64,000 nucleotides of DNA from Anaerotruncus colihominis (GCF_010206195.1 NZ_VIQT01000009.1:1-64000), one strand, 5' to 3'. Numbered from the stretch's first letter, positions 50,836-60,892 are shown. Made by a program: numbers and translations. The notes: generated by a model not told the origin, from the sequence alone.

Positions 50836-51927
50836 ATGGCAAGTTATAAAATCGGCATCCTGAATGGAGACGATATTGGCCCGGAAATCGTGCCGGTGGC
50901 GGTTGACGTATTGAAAGCCGCAGTGCTCCCATATCCGCAGATTCAGATCGAATGGACGCCGCTGCCCATTGGCTACACCTCGTTTCTTGAGCACGGGATC
51001 ACGCTGTTGCCCGCAGTGCGGGAAGCCCTATATACCTTGGACGGATGGATTTTAGGTCCCATCGGGCACATGGCATATCCAAAGGATCAACCCCAGTGCT
51101 TTAACCCGCATCCGATATTACGGCGCGAATACGACCTGGTGTCCAACGTCCGCCCGGCCAAATCCTATCCGCAAATTTCCTGTATAAACCCAGATGTGGA
51201 TTTGGTGATCATCCGCGAAAACAACGAAGGCTTTCAACCGGATCGGAATATGTTCCGGGGGACCAGCGATTGTATGCCGACGCCCGACATGGCGCTTTCC
51301 CTACGCGTAATCACAAGACGCAACAGTACCTTGGTGGCGCGGGAAGGATTTGAGTTGGCGCGCCGCCGCGGCGGACGCAAAAAGGTGACGGCTGTCCATA
51401 AAAACACCGTGTTTAAGCTGGGGTGCGGGTTGTTTATAGATTCCTGCCGTGAAGTGGCGCAGAAGTATCCCGATATCGAATTTGAAACAGTGGTGGTCGA
51501 CACCTTTGCCATGAAGATGCTGATGCGGCCGCAGGATTACGATGTTGTTGTCACCACCAATATGTTCGGCGATATCCTCTCAGATGAAGCGGCAGGATTG
51601 GTGGGCGGCCTGGGCATGGCGGCGGGGCTGTGCACCGGTCCACAATACTGTATGGCGCAGGCCACACACGGTTCGGCGCCGGATATCGCCGGCAAAGGGA
51701 TTGCCAATCCCTTTGCTATGGTAAAATCCGCACAGATGATGCTGGCCTGGCTGGCCGGGCGTAAGCAGGATAAAGCGGCGCTGAAAGCGGCGGCTGAAAT
51801 GGAAGCGGCCATGGAAGGGGCGCTCAAAGATCCGGCAAGCGTGACTGTGGATTTGGGCGGTACGGCGTCTACGGCTGAAATGGGACGGGCGATGTGCCGG
51901 CTGTTGCAAGAACGGACTATGGCGTGA
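50836..51927 (+). CDS. Isocitrate/isopropylmalate-family decarboxylating dehydrogenase
   Basis: The 363-residue enzyme starts MASYKIGILNGDDIGPEIV and has the substrate loop, VHKNTVFKLGCG, the metal-binding TNMFGDILSDEAAG and the cofactor-binding HGSAPDIAGKG with NPFAM. The HGSAPDIA form favours NAD+. It oxidises and decarboxylates a 2-hydroxy diacid such as 3-isopropylmalate, tartrate or a methylated malate; the exact substrate cannot be told. The ATG at 50836 lies 12 bases after GGAGG. No leuA/leuB operon is near; it stands beside the tricarboxylate transport cluster. Confidence 0.82.
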   Translation: MASYKIGILNGDDIGPEIVPVAVDVLKAAVLPYPQIQIEWTPLPIGYTSFLEHGITLLPAVREALYTLDGWILGPIGHMAYPKDQPQCFNPHPILRREYDLVSNVRPAKSYPQISCINPDVDLVIIRENNEGFQPDRNMFRGTSDCMPTPDMALSLRVITRRNSTLVAREGFELARRRGGRKKVTAVHKNTVFKLGCGLFIDSCREVAQKYPDIEFETVVVDTFAMKMLMRPQDYDVVVTTNMFGDILSDEAAGLVGGLGMAAGLCTGPQYCMAQATHGSAPDIAGKGIANPFAMVKSAQMMLAWLAGRKQDKAALKAAAEMEAAMEGALKDPASVTVDLGGTASTAEMGRAMCRLLQERTMA

Positions 51928-51980
51928 CCGCTGAAAGAAGCGTCTGACAGTGTTCCTGCATGAGTTGAATGAACCGTTTT

Positions 51981-52859
51981 TCATATTTGGTGAGATGCGC
52001 ATTTTGCCGGTACATAATATGAAAATCCGCGCTGCAAGGGCTGTGCGCCCACTGAAAAATAACGCAGGCCGGACTGCTGATACTGACTTTTCAAAGCGAA
52101 AAAACCGGGAACGAACACAGCGCCCAGCCCGGCGGCCGCCATACACATGGCAGTATCTGTATTGGCCGTCACAATGGTGCGCGTGGGAGAAAAATCGTTT
52201 TGCGAAAAAAGCTGGTTGGCCAGAAAACGAGTATGATGGCCCTCCTTGAGCAAAAGAAAGCATTCCTGAGAAAGCTCGCGCAGATCAAGCCAGGGGTAGG
52301 GCGCGCCGTCGGTATACACGGCTTTAACAGCGGCCGGATGCGTATTTGGAAGGCCGAGCAGAAACTCCTCGGTGAAAAGCGGAAAGCTGGCAAACTTGTA
52401 AAGGGGATTGATAGGGCCTTTTGCAGCGACCAGGTCAATGATGCCGTTGGCAAGCCCTGATTCCAGATGATACGAGTTTTCCTCAGACAGAAGAAGCTCA
52501 ACATTGGGATACTCCTGATGAAATTTGGCCAGAACCTCGGGCAGAAGCATCGGGCTTCGGGAAAAGGTGCCCCCAATCCGCAGGGAGCCATGAATCATAT
52601 TGTCTGATCGCAAGATGTTTTTTGACATGTTGTCATAGATCGCCAGCATATCCCGTGCAGCCTGCGTATAGTACTGGCCTGCGTCGGTGAGGATTACACT
52701 GCGTCCTACATTTTCCAGTAGCTTTGTGTCCAGCGTTTCTTCGAGGGTGTGGATATATTTGCTGAGAGCGGGCTGTGAGATATACAGATGCTTTGCGGCT
52801 TCACTGATGCTGCCATACTTTTCGACCGCCAGAATATAGGCAAGCTCCTTTAAAAGCAT
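51981..52859 (-). CDS. LysR-family transcriptional regulator
   Basis: The 292-residue protein has an N-terminal winged helix MLLKELAYILAVEKYGSISE with SQPALSKYIHTLEE, and a C-terminal co-inducer domain (residues about 88-290). It is divergent to the TctC gene, the usual layout for a LysR activator that controls the operon to its right with the transported acid or its product as inducer. Confidence 0.9.
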   Translation of the reverse strand: MLLKELAYILAVEKYGSISEAAKHLYISQPALSKYIHTLEETLDTKLLENVGRSVILTDAGQYYTQAARDMLAIYDNMSKNILRSDNMIHGSLRIGGTFSRSPMLLPEVLAKFHQEYPNVELLLSEENSYHLESGLANGIIDLVAAKGPINPLYKFASFPLFTEEFLLGLPNTHPAAVKAVYTDGAPYPWLDLRELSQECFLLLKEGHHTRFLANQLFSQNDFSPTRTIVTANTDTAMCMAAAGLGAVFVPGFFALKSQYQQSGLRYFSVGAQPLQRGFSYYVPAKCASHQI

Positions 52860-53090
52860 ACTGGAAAACCTCCTTGGCTTTTATCACGTTGGTTTTTGCA
52901 GGCAATGTAAGAATGAGCTATCCGTTTGGCTGATCCGAGACAGATTCAGTTTAATATACGCTGTGCTTTTTTGCAAGAATAAATTGATAAGGAGGAATTG
53001 CGGAGAGAAAGTACTGTAAATGCATTTTGGCGCTGGGGATACTTTGCGCCGATTTATAAGAACATTTATTTTGAAAAAGGAGAGAACAAA

Positions 53091-54134
53091 ATGAAAAAGT
53101 TGTTCAGCATACTGCTTTGTACAGCGATGGTATTTAGCCTGGCGGCCTGTGGCAGCGCCAACTCATCCAATACGCCGGCTGCTTCCACGGCTCCGGCCGC
53201 TTCCGCTGCCAACCCTGCTTCCGGCGCAGATACGCAGGCCGAAACAACGGCATGGGCGCCCACGAAGGACGTTGAGATTGTCACCCATTCCGGAGTTGGT
53301 TCCGGCGGCGACGTAATCGGCCGCGCGATTATTGAGTCCTGTAAGGGCATTGTAGACGCGAATATGTTTATGCAGAACAAAAAAGGGAGCGCTGGTTCCG
53401 CCGTATGGGCCTATGTACAGAAAGGTAAAAACGACGGGCACACGCTGATCGTGATCACCCCCACGAACTTTTTGTGGTACTACAATGCCAACAACGGCAT
53501 GAACCCCAGCACAGATCTGGTGCCTCTGGTTCGGTTCCAGTTGGATCCACAGGTGCTGTGCGTGCATAAGGACAGCCCGTATCAGGATATTGAATCCTTC
53601 AAGCAGGCATATAAGGAAGGTAAGGTCACCATTGCAGGCGAAGCCAGTGGCGGACCCGCGTGGATGGGTGCGACCATCATGGCGGACACACTGGACTGTG
53701 CGGTCAGCTTTGTACCCTTTAGCGATGGCGGCGAGGCTCTGACAGGTGTATTGGGCGGCAATGTGGATGCTGTTTTAGGGCAGTTCGGCGAGTGCTACGA
53801 TCAAATTATCGCGGGCGAGATTGTCCCCATCGCGTTTGCCGAATCTGAAAGAATAGAGGGCTTTGAGGATGTCCCCACATTAATCGAATCCGGTATCGAT
53901 TTTGCGTTCCCGCAGTGGCGCGGCCTTGCGGTGCCGAAAGATACGCCTTTGGAGGCGATTGCTTATTGGGAAGGTGTTTTCTCCCAGTCCTCCCAAACGG
54001 AATATTTCCAGAAGTATCTCAAGGATGGCAGTACGCTTGACGGCTGGATGGACATTAAAGAGTTCACGGCGCTTTGTGGGGAGCAGGACAGGGTTGTACG
54101 TGAAATCATTGAGAAGTATGGGTCCGGCGAATAA
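53091..54134 (+). CDS. tctC: Tripartite tricarboxylate transporter binding protein (TctC)
   Basis: The 347-residue lipoprotein has a signal peptide, lipobox VFSLAACGS, an A/S/T-rich linker, then a TctC fold with VEIVTHSGVGSGGDVIGRAI and, later, PQWRGLAVPKDTP. It binds a di- or tricarboxylate outside the cell. AAGGAGAG lies before the ATG at 53091. It is the first gene of the operon divergent to LysR. A long hairpin follows its stop. Confidence 0.88.
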   Translation: MKKLFSILLCTAMVFSLAACGSANSSNTPAASTAPAASAANPASGADTQAETTAWAPTKDVEIVTHSGVGSGGDVIGRAIIESCKGIVDANMFMQNKKGSAGSAVWAYVQKGKNDGHTLIVITPTNFLWYYNANNGMNPSTDLVPLVRFQLDPQVLCVHKDSPYQDIESFKQAYKEGKVTIAGEASGGPAWMGATIMADTLDCAVSFVPFSDGGEALTGVLGGNVDAVLGQFGECYDQIIAGEIVPIAFAESERIEGFEDVPTLIESGIDFAFPQWRGLAVPKDTPLEAIAYWEGVFSQSSQTEYFQKYLKDGSTLDGWMDIKEFTALCGEQDRVVREIIEKYGSGE

Positions 54135-54171
54135 CCGCCTTTTGGGGAGTGCTTGTTGAAAAGTACAGCGT

Positions 54172-54207
54172 GAATTGCGCCAGGCGGGCTGTCGCCTGGC
54201 GCAATTC
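54172..54207. repeat. Long perfect hairpin after the TctC gene
   Basis: A 15-bp perfect stem with a six-base loop and no T tract lies 37 bases after the stop, like the hairpin after the DppA-like gene. Confidence 0.72.
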
Positions 54208-54245
54208 TTAAGAAATGTTGTTTGTGTTCAGGAGGATTGCGTTTC

Positions 54246-54719
54246 ATGAAGAAAAAGAAATATGTGGATACCATATCGGCCATTTTGCTGATCGCGCTTG
54301 GTTTGGTGTATTTCTACGCTGCGGCCCGCCTGCCGGAACCGTTGACGCCTGAACCTTTGGGATCTGCGGGCTTCCCGCAGTTTTTGGCGGTGATCCTGAT
54401 TGGTTTGAGCGCGTGGATTCTGGTGCGTGCGCTGCTTGATAAATCGGAAGAAGCGAATACCCCGGCAAACTTTACGCCAAAGGACATCAAATGCTTCCTG
54501 CTTGTGATTGGCTTGCTGGTGCTGTATGTTGTGGGTATGAAGATCCTAGGATACCTGCTTTCCACATTCTTATTTGCGTCTGTCTGTTTTTGCATCATGG
54601 GCGCGTCCTGGAAAAAGCCAACGGCCGTGCTGCTCCCTTCCGTTGTGATCGCCGCTGTGTGCTATGTGCTCTTTAAGGTCCTGTTCCGGGCGGATCTGCC
54701 CAGCGGCTTTTTGATTTGA
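54246..54719 (+). CDS. tctB: Tripartite tricarboxylate transporter small membrane protein (TctB)
   Basis: The 157-residue membrane protein has four hydrophobic segments, beginning KKKKYVDTISAILLIALGLV with a periplasmic loop (ARLPEPLTPEPLGSAGFPQF) typical of TctB. It works with TctA in the membrane. AGGAGG lies nine bases before the ATG at 54246. The TctA gene begins 24 bases later. Confidence 0.85.
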   Translation: MKKKKYVDTISAILLIALGLVYFYAAARLPEPLTPEPLGSAGFPQFLAVILIGLSAWILVRALLDKSEEANTPANFTPKDIKCFLLVIGLLVLYVVGMKILGYLLSTFLFASVCFCIMGASWKKPTAVLLPSVVIAAVCYVLFKVLFRADLPSGFLI

Positions 54720-54742
54720 TGAAGTGAGAGGAGGAATCATCA

Positions 54743-56183
54743 TTGACGACCATGCAGCTTTGGGGAGAGATATTCTCCACGTTTTCGCCCATGAGTATCG
54801 TATGGGTAACGGCAGGCGTTATATGGGGAATTTTTGGAGGGGCGCTGCCCGGCGTCACAGCTTCTCTGGCCATGTCGCTTATCATGCCGTTTACAATCGC
54901 GCTCGAACCGGTGAACGCATTCATGCTGTTGGCAGCGACTTATGTCGGCGCGGAGTACGGCGGTTCAGTTCCCGCCATCCTTCTTGGCGTGCCTGGGACG
55001 CCGGCAAACGCCCCCACGGCCCTGGACGGGCGGCAGCTTCGGCAGCTTTTTTGGCGGAATCCTGGGCGTGTTCCTGTTGGGTGTCCTGGTCAAGATTTCC
55101 CTGATGCTCGACCCTTCGGCTTTCTTCGCCCTTGCACTGTTCGGGCTGTCCGCAGTGGTGAGCATGTCCAAGAAAAATATGGCCAAGGGCTTTATCTCCA
55201 TCATCCTGGGCGTTATGCTGGGCAGCATCGGATCGGATAACTTTACAGGGATGACGCGCTTTACCATGGGGATGATCCAGCTTGGCGACGGCGTCAGCGA
55301 CGTGCCTGCCGTGGTGGGCTTTGTGGCGGCGGCTGAACTGTTCGGCCAGGTCATCGTACAGATACAGGAAAAGAATCTTGTATCCAGTATGTTGGGCAAG
55401 CTGGACTATACATTTGTTACAATTAAGGAATTTTTAGCCGGCATCAAAGTATCGCTTTTCAGCATGGTGCTCGGAATCGTAGTGGGCGTTATGCCTGGCG
55501 CAGGTCCTACCGTGGCTTCTTTTATCGCATACAACGAGGGCCGCCGTATTTCCAAGGACGGCGATAAATTCGGTACCGGCGTCCCAGACGGTATTCTTGC
55601 GCCCGAGGTTGCGAACAACGCCTGCGTACCCGCGGCGGTGGTTCCGCTGCTCTCCTTCGGTATCCCCGGTTCCACATCCGCTGCAATTATGCTGGGCGCT
55701 ATGGTGATGCACGGTATGCGCCCCGGTCCGCTGCTTTCACAGAACAACCCCGAGGCGTTGGGCGCGGTATTCCTGGGCATCCTTCTGGCCTGTCCTTGCC
55801 TGCTGATCGTAGGCCGGCTTATGATGAAGCCTTGGGTAAAGGTAACGGCCATTCCGCCGCATTATCTGAATACGATCATTTTGTGTCTGCTTGTGGTCGG
55901 TTCCCTGGCTTTGAATGAGGGCATTTTCGCTGTCGGTATCCTGATTGTCTGTGCGTTTTTAGGATATCTTATGAAGCTGGCCGGCTTTAATCCCATCGCG
56001 ACGGTGTTGGGCTTTGTATTGTCGCAGCTTGTTGAGGACAATCTGCACCGCACGATGCTGCTCTCCAAAGGTTCGCTGATGACATTTGTCGAACATCCCA
56101 TCACGTTGGCGCTGTTGGTACTGACTGTGGCGTCCGTGGTATTTGGTTTGGTGAAGGGGAGAAAGAAGGAACAGAAAGCCTGA
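54743..56183 (+). pseudogene. tctA: Tripartite tricarboxylate transporter large subunit (TctA), deleted and frameshifted
   Basis: From TTG 54743 (AGGAGG upstream) the first frame gives MTTMQLWGEIFSTFSPMSIV and runs through GVPGTPANAPTALDGR at about 55030. The continuation of TctA then lies in another frame as GGSFGSFFGGILGVFLLGVL and goes on to 56183. The normal stretch of about 25-30 residues between TALDG and GGSFGS is missing, so a deletion that is not a multiple of three has occurred near 55030-55040. The transporter should be inactive unless the deletion is an assembly error; the rest looks intact. Confidence 0.8.
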
Positions 56184-56296
56184 TTTGGCAACTGAATAAT
56201 GCTATGAAATATACGTGTTAAAAGGAAAATAGTACATGCTGCGTATACAGCGCGTTCAGTATGTTTTTACACGCAGTGGAAAGGTATGATTGATTT

Positions 56297-58177
56297 ATGA
56301 TGAGTGTATTGGATCCAGTACGGATTGGTAACGTTGAAATGAAAAACAGGGTGGTTTTCCCTTCTATGTGTGTGTTCTTCTGTGATTCGGAAGGATATAT
56401 CAATGAAACGATGATAGAGTATGTCCATGAGCGCGCCGTGGGCGGCGCAGGGTTGTTGATTATTCCCGGCAGCCCCCATGGAAAGGTGGGGCCTGGCCGG
56501 CCGGCGCTGTCGCATAACGGCTATATCCCTGGGTGGGAAAAGCTGGTCGCCGTGGTCCATGAGCATGGCGCGAAATTATTTTGCCAACTGCATCCGGCAA
56601 AATTCCAGGCGGGTCGTGGCTTTGCTATCGATGACGTCAACGATTTTACACCTGAATACATCCACAGCCTGATCGAAAGTTATGCCGATTGTGCGGTGCG
56701 CGCCAAAATGGCCGGCGTGGACGGCGTTGAAATTCATGGCGCGCATGCCCATGAGGTGGCGCAGTTCATGTCCCCCTTCTACAATAAACGTACCGACTCT
56801 TATGGCGGCAGCACAGAAAACCGCGCGCGTTTCGGGGTTGAAATCGTTGAGGGCATCAAGCGCAAAACCGGGGCTGATTACCCGCTGATTTTCCGTATCA
56901 GCGGCAATGAGATGGTACAGGGCGGCCGTGAAATCGAAGAAACCGTAGAGATTGCCCGCCTGCTGGAAAAGGCGGGAGCGGATGCGCTCCATGTTTCCTG
57001 CGGTATGCCGGAAAGCGAATATGCCATTTCCATGCCGATGGATATGGACGATCTGTTCAATGTGGACAGCGCGGCGGCGGTGAAGGCCGCTGTCAGCGTT
57101 CCTGTCATCGCGGTGGATCGCATTGCCACGATGGAGGAGGCCGACGCTGTTATCAAAAGCAAAAAGGCGGATTTGGCGGCGTTGGCGCGTGCGCAGCTTG
57201 CGGACCCGGATATTGTGGCGAAATATGAGGGGCGTGTACCTGGGCCAGTGCGCCGTTGTATCGGGTGCAACCAGGGTTGCCGCGATGCGGCGGTGTATAA
57301 AAAAATCCGCTGTATGCAGAATGCCCGTCTGGGTTTTGAAAGTACGCTGAATTATCTGCCGGTTTCCCAGGAGCAGGCGCAGCGAAAAATTATGATCGTG
57401 GGCGCAGGTCCGGCAGGTCTGGAGGCCGCATACGATCTGAGTCTGCGTGGATTTCGTCCGACAGTGTACGAAAAAGAGGCCGCGCCCGGCGGCCTGCTCA
57501 ACTTGGCGTCGCTTCCGCCGAAAAAGGAACGTATGAACGATTTGACGCATTTTCGCGTAGAGGCGCTGAAGCAGGCGGGAATCGAGATTCATTACAATGT
57601 GGAAGTAACCCCGGAGCTGGTGGCCAAGCAGGCGCCGGATGTCTTGATCGTAGCCACGGGCAGTACAACGGCAATGCCGCCCATCGTGGGGCTGGACGCG
57701 CAGATCGTGGCGACGGCCGACGATGTGCTTGCAGGCAGGCGGATGATGGAGGGCAAACATATCGTCGTGATCGGCGGCGGCCTGGTTGGCTGTGAGGCGG
57801 CCGACTATTTGGCGGTAAACGGCTGCCATGTGGAGATTATTGAAATGAGCGACCAGGTTGCGGGCGGTCTGAACAAGAGCCGGCGGCATTTTCTGATGCA
57901 GCGTATGACCGAGAAGGATGTAACGGTCCGGCTTCTGACAAAGGTAGAGCGTATCGACGCGGACGAGATACAGGTGTGCAGCGCGGATTACTCTTATGCG
58001 ATTAAAAATGTAGATGGCGTCGTGCTGGCCGCAGGCCGCAGGCCGGCGGATATGTTGAGTCAACAGGTAAAGGAACTGTTGCCGCAGACGTGTATTTACG
58101 TTGTAGGCGACGCCCAAAAGCCGGGCGTAGCGCTGGATGCGATTCATCAGGCGGCGCGCGTCGCGGCCCAGATATGA
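56297..58177 (+). CDS. Old-Yellow/FadH-type NADH:flavin enoate reductase
   Basis: The 626-residue protein has an N-terminal FMN barrel (residues 1-330) with GVEIHGAHAHEVAQFMSP and SYGGSTENRARF, a 4Fe-4S site with CIGCNQGC near residue 330, and a C-terminal FAD/NAD part with GAGPAGLEAAYD and IGGGLVGCEAADY, the layout of 2,4-dienoyl-CoA reductase and 2-enoate reductase. It reduces a carbon-carbon double bond in an unsaturated acid or its CoA ester. It lies inside the tricarboxylate cluster, so a free unsaturated acid is likely. The ATG at 56297 has only a weak ribosome site. Confidence 0.88.
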   Translation: MMSVLDPVRIGNVEMKNRVVFPSMCVFFCDSEGYINETMIEYVHERAVGGAGLLIIPGSPHGKVGPGRPALSHNGYIPGWEKLVAVVHEHGAKLFCQLHPAKFQAGRGFAIDDVNDFTPEYIHSLIESYADCAVRAKMAGVDGVEIHGAHAHEVAQFMSPFYNKRTDSYGGSTENRARFGVEIVEGIKRKTGADYPLIFRISGNEMVQGGREIEETVEIARLLEKAGADALHVSCGMPESEYAISMPMDMDDLFNVDSAAAVKAAVSVPVIAVDRIATMEEADAVIKSKKADLAALARAQLADPDIVAKYEGRVPGPVRRCIGCNQGCRDAAVYKKIRCMQNARLGFESTLNYLPVSQEQAQRKIMIVGAGPAGLEAAYDLSLRGFRPTVYEKEAAPGGLLNLASLPPKKERMNDLTHFRVEALKQAGIEIHYNVEVTPELVAKQAPDVLIVATGSTTAMPPIVGLDAQIVATADDVLAGRRMMEGKHIVVIGGGLVGCEAADYLAVNGCHVEIIEMSDQVAGGLNKSRRHFLMQRMTEKDVTVRLLTKVERIDADEIQVCSADYSYAIKNVDGVVLAAGRRPADMLSQQVKELLPQTCIYVVGDAQKPGVALDAIHQAARVAAQI

Positions 58178-58198
58178 GACAGGAAGGGGCGGCGTAAT

Positions 58199-59065
58199 TT
58201 GAATAAGCGAACAGTACTGAAAAACATGTTCCGGGACAGGGAAACCTATTTTGCCCCCGGTGTATTTGATTGTATCGGCGCCATGGCGGTCGAAAAGGCC
58301 GGCTTTCATACGGCACTGATCTCAGGCAACGCGGTATCGGCTTCAATGTTTGGCCTGCCCGACATGGGGCTGCTCACCATGTCGGAGGTGACGCAGTCGG
58401 CCTCGCATATCGCTCATTCCGTGGAGATCCCGGTGATCGCTGACGCGGACACTGGATATGGGCAGCCGCTGAACTTTATTCGCACGCTCCATGAATTTGA
58501 ACGGGGCGGAATAGCGGGCATCCATCTCGAGGATCAGATCTCGCCTAAAAAGTGCGCCTATTACGGCGGGATGCATGAAGTCGTACCAAAGGAGGAGTAC
58601 CTGCGTAAGCTCAAAGCGGGTATCGAAGCCAGGGAGGACCCCGATTTCTGTATCATTGCGCGGACCGACGCGCTGGTGAGCTATGGGCGCGAAACGGCTA
58701 TAAGCCGTGCGAACGATTATCTGGAAGCCGGCGCTGACGCAGCGTTTGTCGTGGGATGCTCCTCCATTGAGGATGTCGAGGCTATGGCGCGGGGTGTGCA
58801 TGGTCCCCTGGTGGTAAACATCAACGATACCGGCGAACTGAATCGGTATTCCCATGAGGTATTCCGTCAGTTGGGAGTAAAACTGGTCCTGTATCCGGCG
58901 ACGCTGCGCTCCCTGTTCCTCAAGCAGGCGCTTGAGACGATGGATTGCCTGAATAAAGACGGGAATACACAGCAAAAGCTTGATAGCCTGGCTACGCTGA
59001 CGGAATTCCAGAAACTGACGAAGGTGTCGGAGTACGAAGCGATGGAATACAAATATTCCAAATAG
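58199..59065 (+). CDS. Isocitrate lyase/PEP mutase-family lyase (2,3-dimethylmalate lyase-like)
   Basis: The 288-residue barrel enzyme shows the Mg-binding DADTGYG, LEDQISPKKCAYYGG with the catalytic-loop cysteine (usual form KRCGH), and ARTDAL. Family members cleave methylisocitrate, dimethylmalate, oxaloacetate or petal-death-type acids to pyruvate-type products. The length and the neighbouring aconitase pair fit 2,3-dimethylmalate lyase. The start is TTG after AGGAAGGGG. The substrate is not fixed by sequence. Confidence 0.82.
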   Translation: MNKRTVLKNMFRDRETYFAPGVFDCIGAMAVEKAGFHTALISGNAVSASMFGLPDMGLLTMSEVTQSASHIAHSVEIPVIADADTGYGQPLNFIRTLHEFERGGIAGIHLEDQISPKKCAYYGGMHEVVPKEEYLRKLKAGIEAREDPDFCIIARTDALVSYGRETAISRANDYLEAGADAAFVVGCSSIEDVEAMARGVHGPLVVNINDTGELNRYSHEVFRQLGVKLVLYPATLRSLFLKQALETMDCLNKDGNTQQKLDSLATLTEFQKLTKVSEYEAMEYKYSK

Positions 59066-59096
59066 GCCGGTGTTTTTACAATAAGGGGAGAAAATA

Positions 59097-60338
59097 ATGG
59101 CTACGGTTGTGGAAAAAATCTTTGCTGCCAAGGTGGGCCGTCCGGTCCAGGCGGGTGAGATTGTGGTCGTGGAGGCGGATGCCTGCATGATCCATGATGT
59201 TAACGGGCCGGCGGCGATACAAAATTTTACAGGGATTGCGGATCAGGTTCGTTCGCCAAAGAATCATCTGGTGGCGTTGGACCACTTTGCTCCATGTCCC
59301 AATGCGGCGGCGGCTACAAAACATGTACGGCTGCGCCGTTTTGCCGAAGAACAGGGCGTTGAATTGATGGATGTCTGCAAGGGTGTATGTCATCAGGCTA
59401 TGCTGGAATCCGGCCGGATCCGGCCGGGGTGTATTGCAGTTGGGACGGATTCCCATTCCTGTACATATGGCGCGCTCAATGCGTTCAGTACTGGTGTGGG
59501 CGCGGCGGAGGCGGCTGTGGTGTTTGCGTGCGACCAGTGCTGGTTTAAGGTCCCGCAGACCATCCGCGTGGAGTTGGTCGGGGATTTGCCGCGCAATGTG
59601 CTTGGAAAGGATCTGGCGCTCAAGCTGCTGCAAATCCTGGGTGAATCCGGGGCTGCGTATCAGTGCGTGGAATTTGGCGGCGATGCGGTTGCACAGATCA
59701 GCTTTGACAGCCGTGTTACGTTGTGCAACATGATGATCGAGGCCGGGGCTAAGGGGGCCATCATGCCGTGCGACGATGTGACCCGCCGCTGGTTAAAGGC
59801 GCACGGCGTAACGGACGTACAGGGTGTGGAGCCGGATGCAGGGACACAATATGCACGCAATATCATACTGAATGTATCCGAAATGAGGCCGCTGGTAGCG
59901 GTGCCGCCTCATATCGACTGCGCTGTGGAAGCGAGGATGCTCAACCATATCAAAGTGGATCAGGTGGTCATCGGCTCGTGCACAAACGGCCGGTATGAGG
60001 ATATCGCGCTTGCAGCACAGATTTTAAATGGAAAAAAGGTTGCGCCAGATGTGCGCCTGCTTGTATTCCCGGCTTCCATGGAGGTGGAAAGCGCCCTGAA
60101 AGCAGACGGCCTGCTGCAAATACTGGCCGAGGCGGGAGCGTCTGTATTCCCGCCGAGCTGCGGTCCTTGCGCGGGCATCCACAACGGCTTATTGGGGGAC
60201 GGTGAGGTGGCGGTATCCACCACGAACCGCAACCTGACCGGCCGGATGGGAAGCAAGGCGGCGCAGATTTATATTGCGTCCCCAGTGGTGGCGGCTTATT
60301 CAGCGCTGCATGGATTTATTACGGATTGGGAGGGCTGA
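59097..60338 (+). CDS. Aconitase-family hydratase, large subunit (LeuC/DmdA-like)
   Basis: The 413-residue subunit has GTDSHSCTYGALNAFSTGVG, the cluster ligands in IGSCTNGR and in PPSCGPCAG, and NRNLTGRMG: the full active site for a 4Fe-4S hydro-lyase. It pairs with the LeuD-like gene three bases downstream. Homologues include isopropylmalate isomerase, homoaconitase and dimethylmaleate hydratase. Beside a lyase of the dimethylmalate type and without leuA, the last is a reasonable guess. GGGGAG precedes the ATG. Confidence 0.9.
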   Translation: MATVVEKIFAAKVGRPVQAGEIVVVEADACMIHDVNGPAAIQNFTGIADQVRSPKNHLVALDHFAPCPNAAAATKHVRLRRFAEEQGVELMDVCKGVCHQAMLESGRIRPGCIAVGTDSHSCTYGALNAFSTGVGAAEAAVVFACDQCWFKVPQTIRVELVGDLPRNVLGKDLALKLLQILGESGAAYQCVEFGGDAVAQISFDSRVTLCNMMIEAGAKGAIMPCDDVTRRWLKAHGVTDVQGVEPDAGTQYARNIILNVSEMRPLVAVPPHIDCAVEARMLNHIKVDQVVIGSCTNGRYEDIALAAQILNGKKVAPDVRLLVFPASMEVESALKADGLLQILAEAGASVFPPSCGPCAGIHNGLLGDGEVAVSTTNRNLTGRMGSKAAQIYIASPVVAAYSALHGFITDWEG

Positions 60339-60341
60339 AGC

Positions 60342-60824
60342 ATGACGGGAAAAGCAATCGTATTGGGCGACAATGTAAGCGGAGATCAGATCATCGGCGG
60401 CAATCGCCTCGCCGGAGTAAATAGCGAGGCGGATGCGGTGCCATATCTTTTCGAGGCATGCCGCAGCGATTTCGCATCTGTTTATAAGGAGGGGGATATT
60501 CTGGCGGCGGGAGAAAACTTCGGCTGCGGTTCCTCCCGTGAACAGATCATTCTTGTGATGCGGGCGGCTGGAATACGCTGTGTGGTCGCTCGGTCTTTCA
60601 GCCGTCATTTTTACAGAAGCGGCATCAATATGGGCGTGCTCCCACTGGAGTGCGATGCCAAAATTAGGGATGGCGACACGGTGACAGTGGATTTGGAACA
60701 TAGCCGCATCCAGGTGAACGACTGTGCTCCGGTTGGCTTTACGCCTTTTCCAAAGCAGGTCTTGGGGTATATTTCTGAAGGCGGTCTGCTGAACTATTAT
60801 AAAAAGCATCATACGCTGAAGTAA
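60342..60824 (+). CDS. Aconitase-family hydratase, small subunit (LeuD/DmdB-like)
   Basis: The 160-residue swivel-domain subunit has GDNVSGDQIIGGNRL, the substrate loop GENFGCGSSREQ and SFSRHFYRSGINMGVLPLE. It follows the large subunit by three bases and completes its active site. The short form is like archaeal-type LeuD and DmdB. Confidence 0.9.
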   Translation: MTGKAIVLGDNVSGDQIIGGNRLAGVNSEADAVPYLFEACRSDFASVYKEGDILAAGENFGCGSSREQIILVMRAAGIRCVVARSFSRHFYRSGINMGVLPLECDAKIRDGDTVTVDLEHSRIQVNDCAPVGFTPFPKQVLGYISEGGLLNYYKKHHTLK

Positions 60825-60892
60825 AAGCCAGCGGCGCGCCTGCTATGAAATGGCGAGCGCGCCGGCATCGGCTCTGGGAGCGTGAAACGGAA

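Noticed and set aside
50836-60824. Leucine biosynthesis operon (leuB, leuC, leuD)
   Set aside because: There is no leuA, the dehydrogenase is 7 kb away from the hydratase genes, and the genes between are a transporter, a regulator, a reductase and a lyase.
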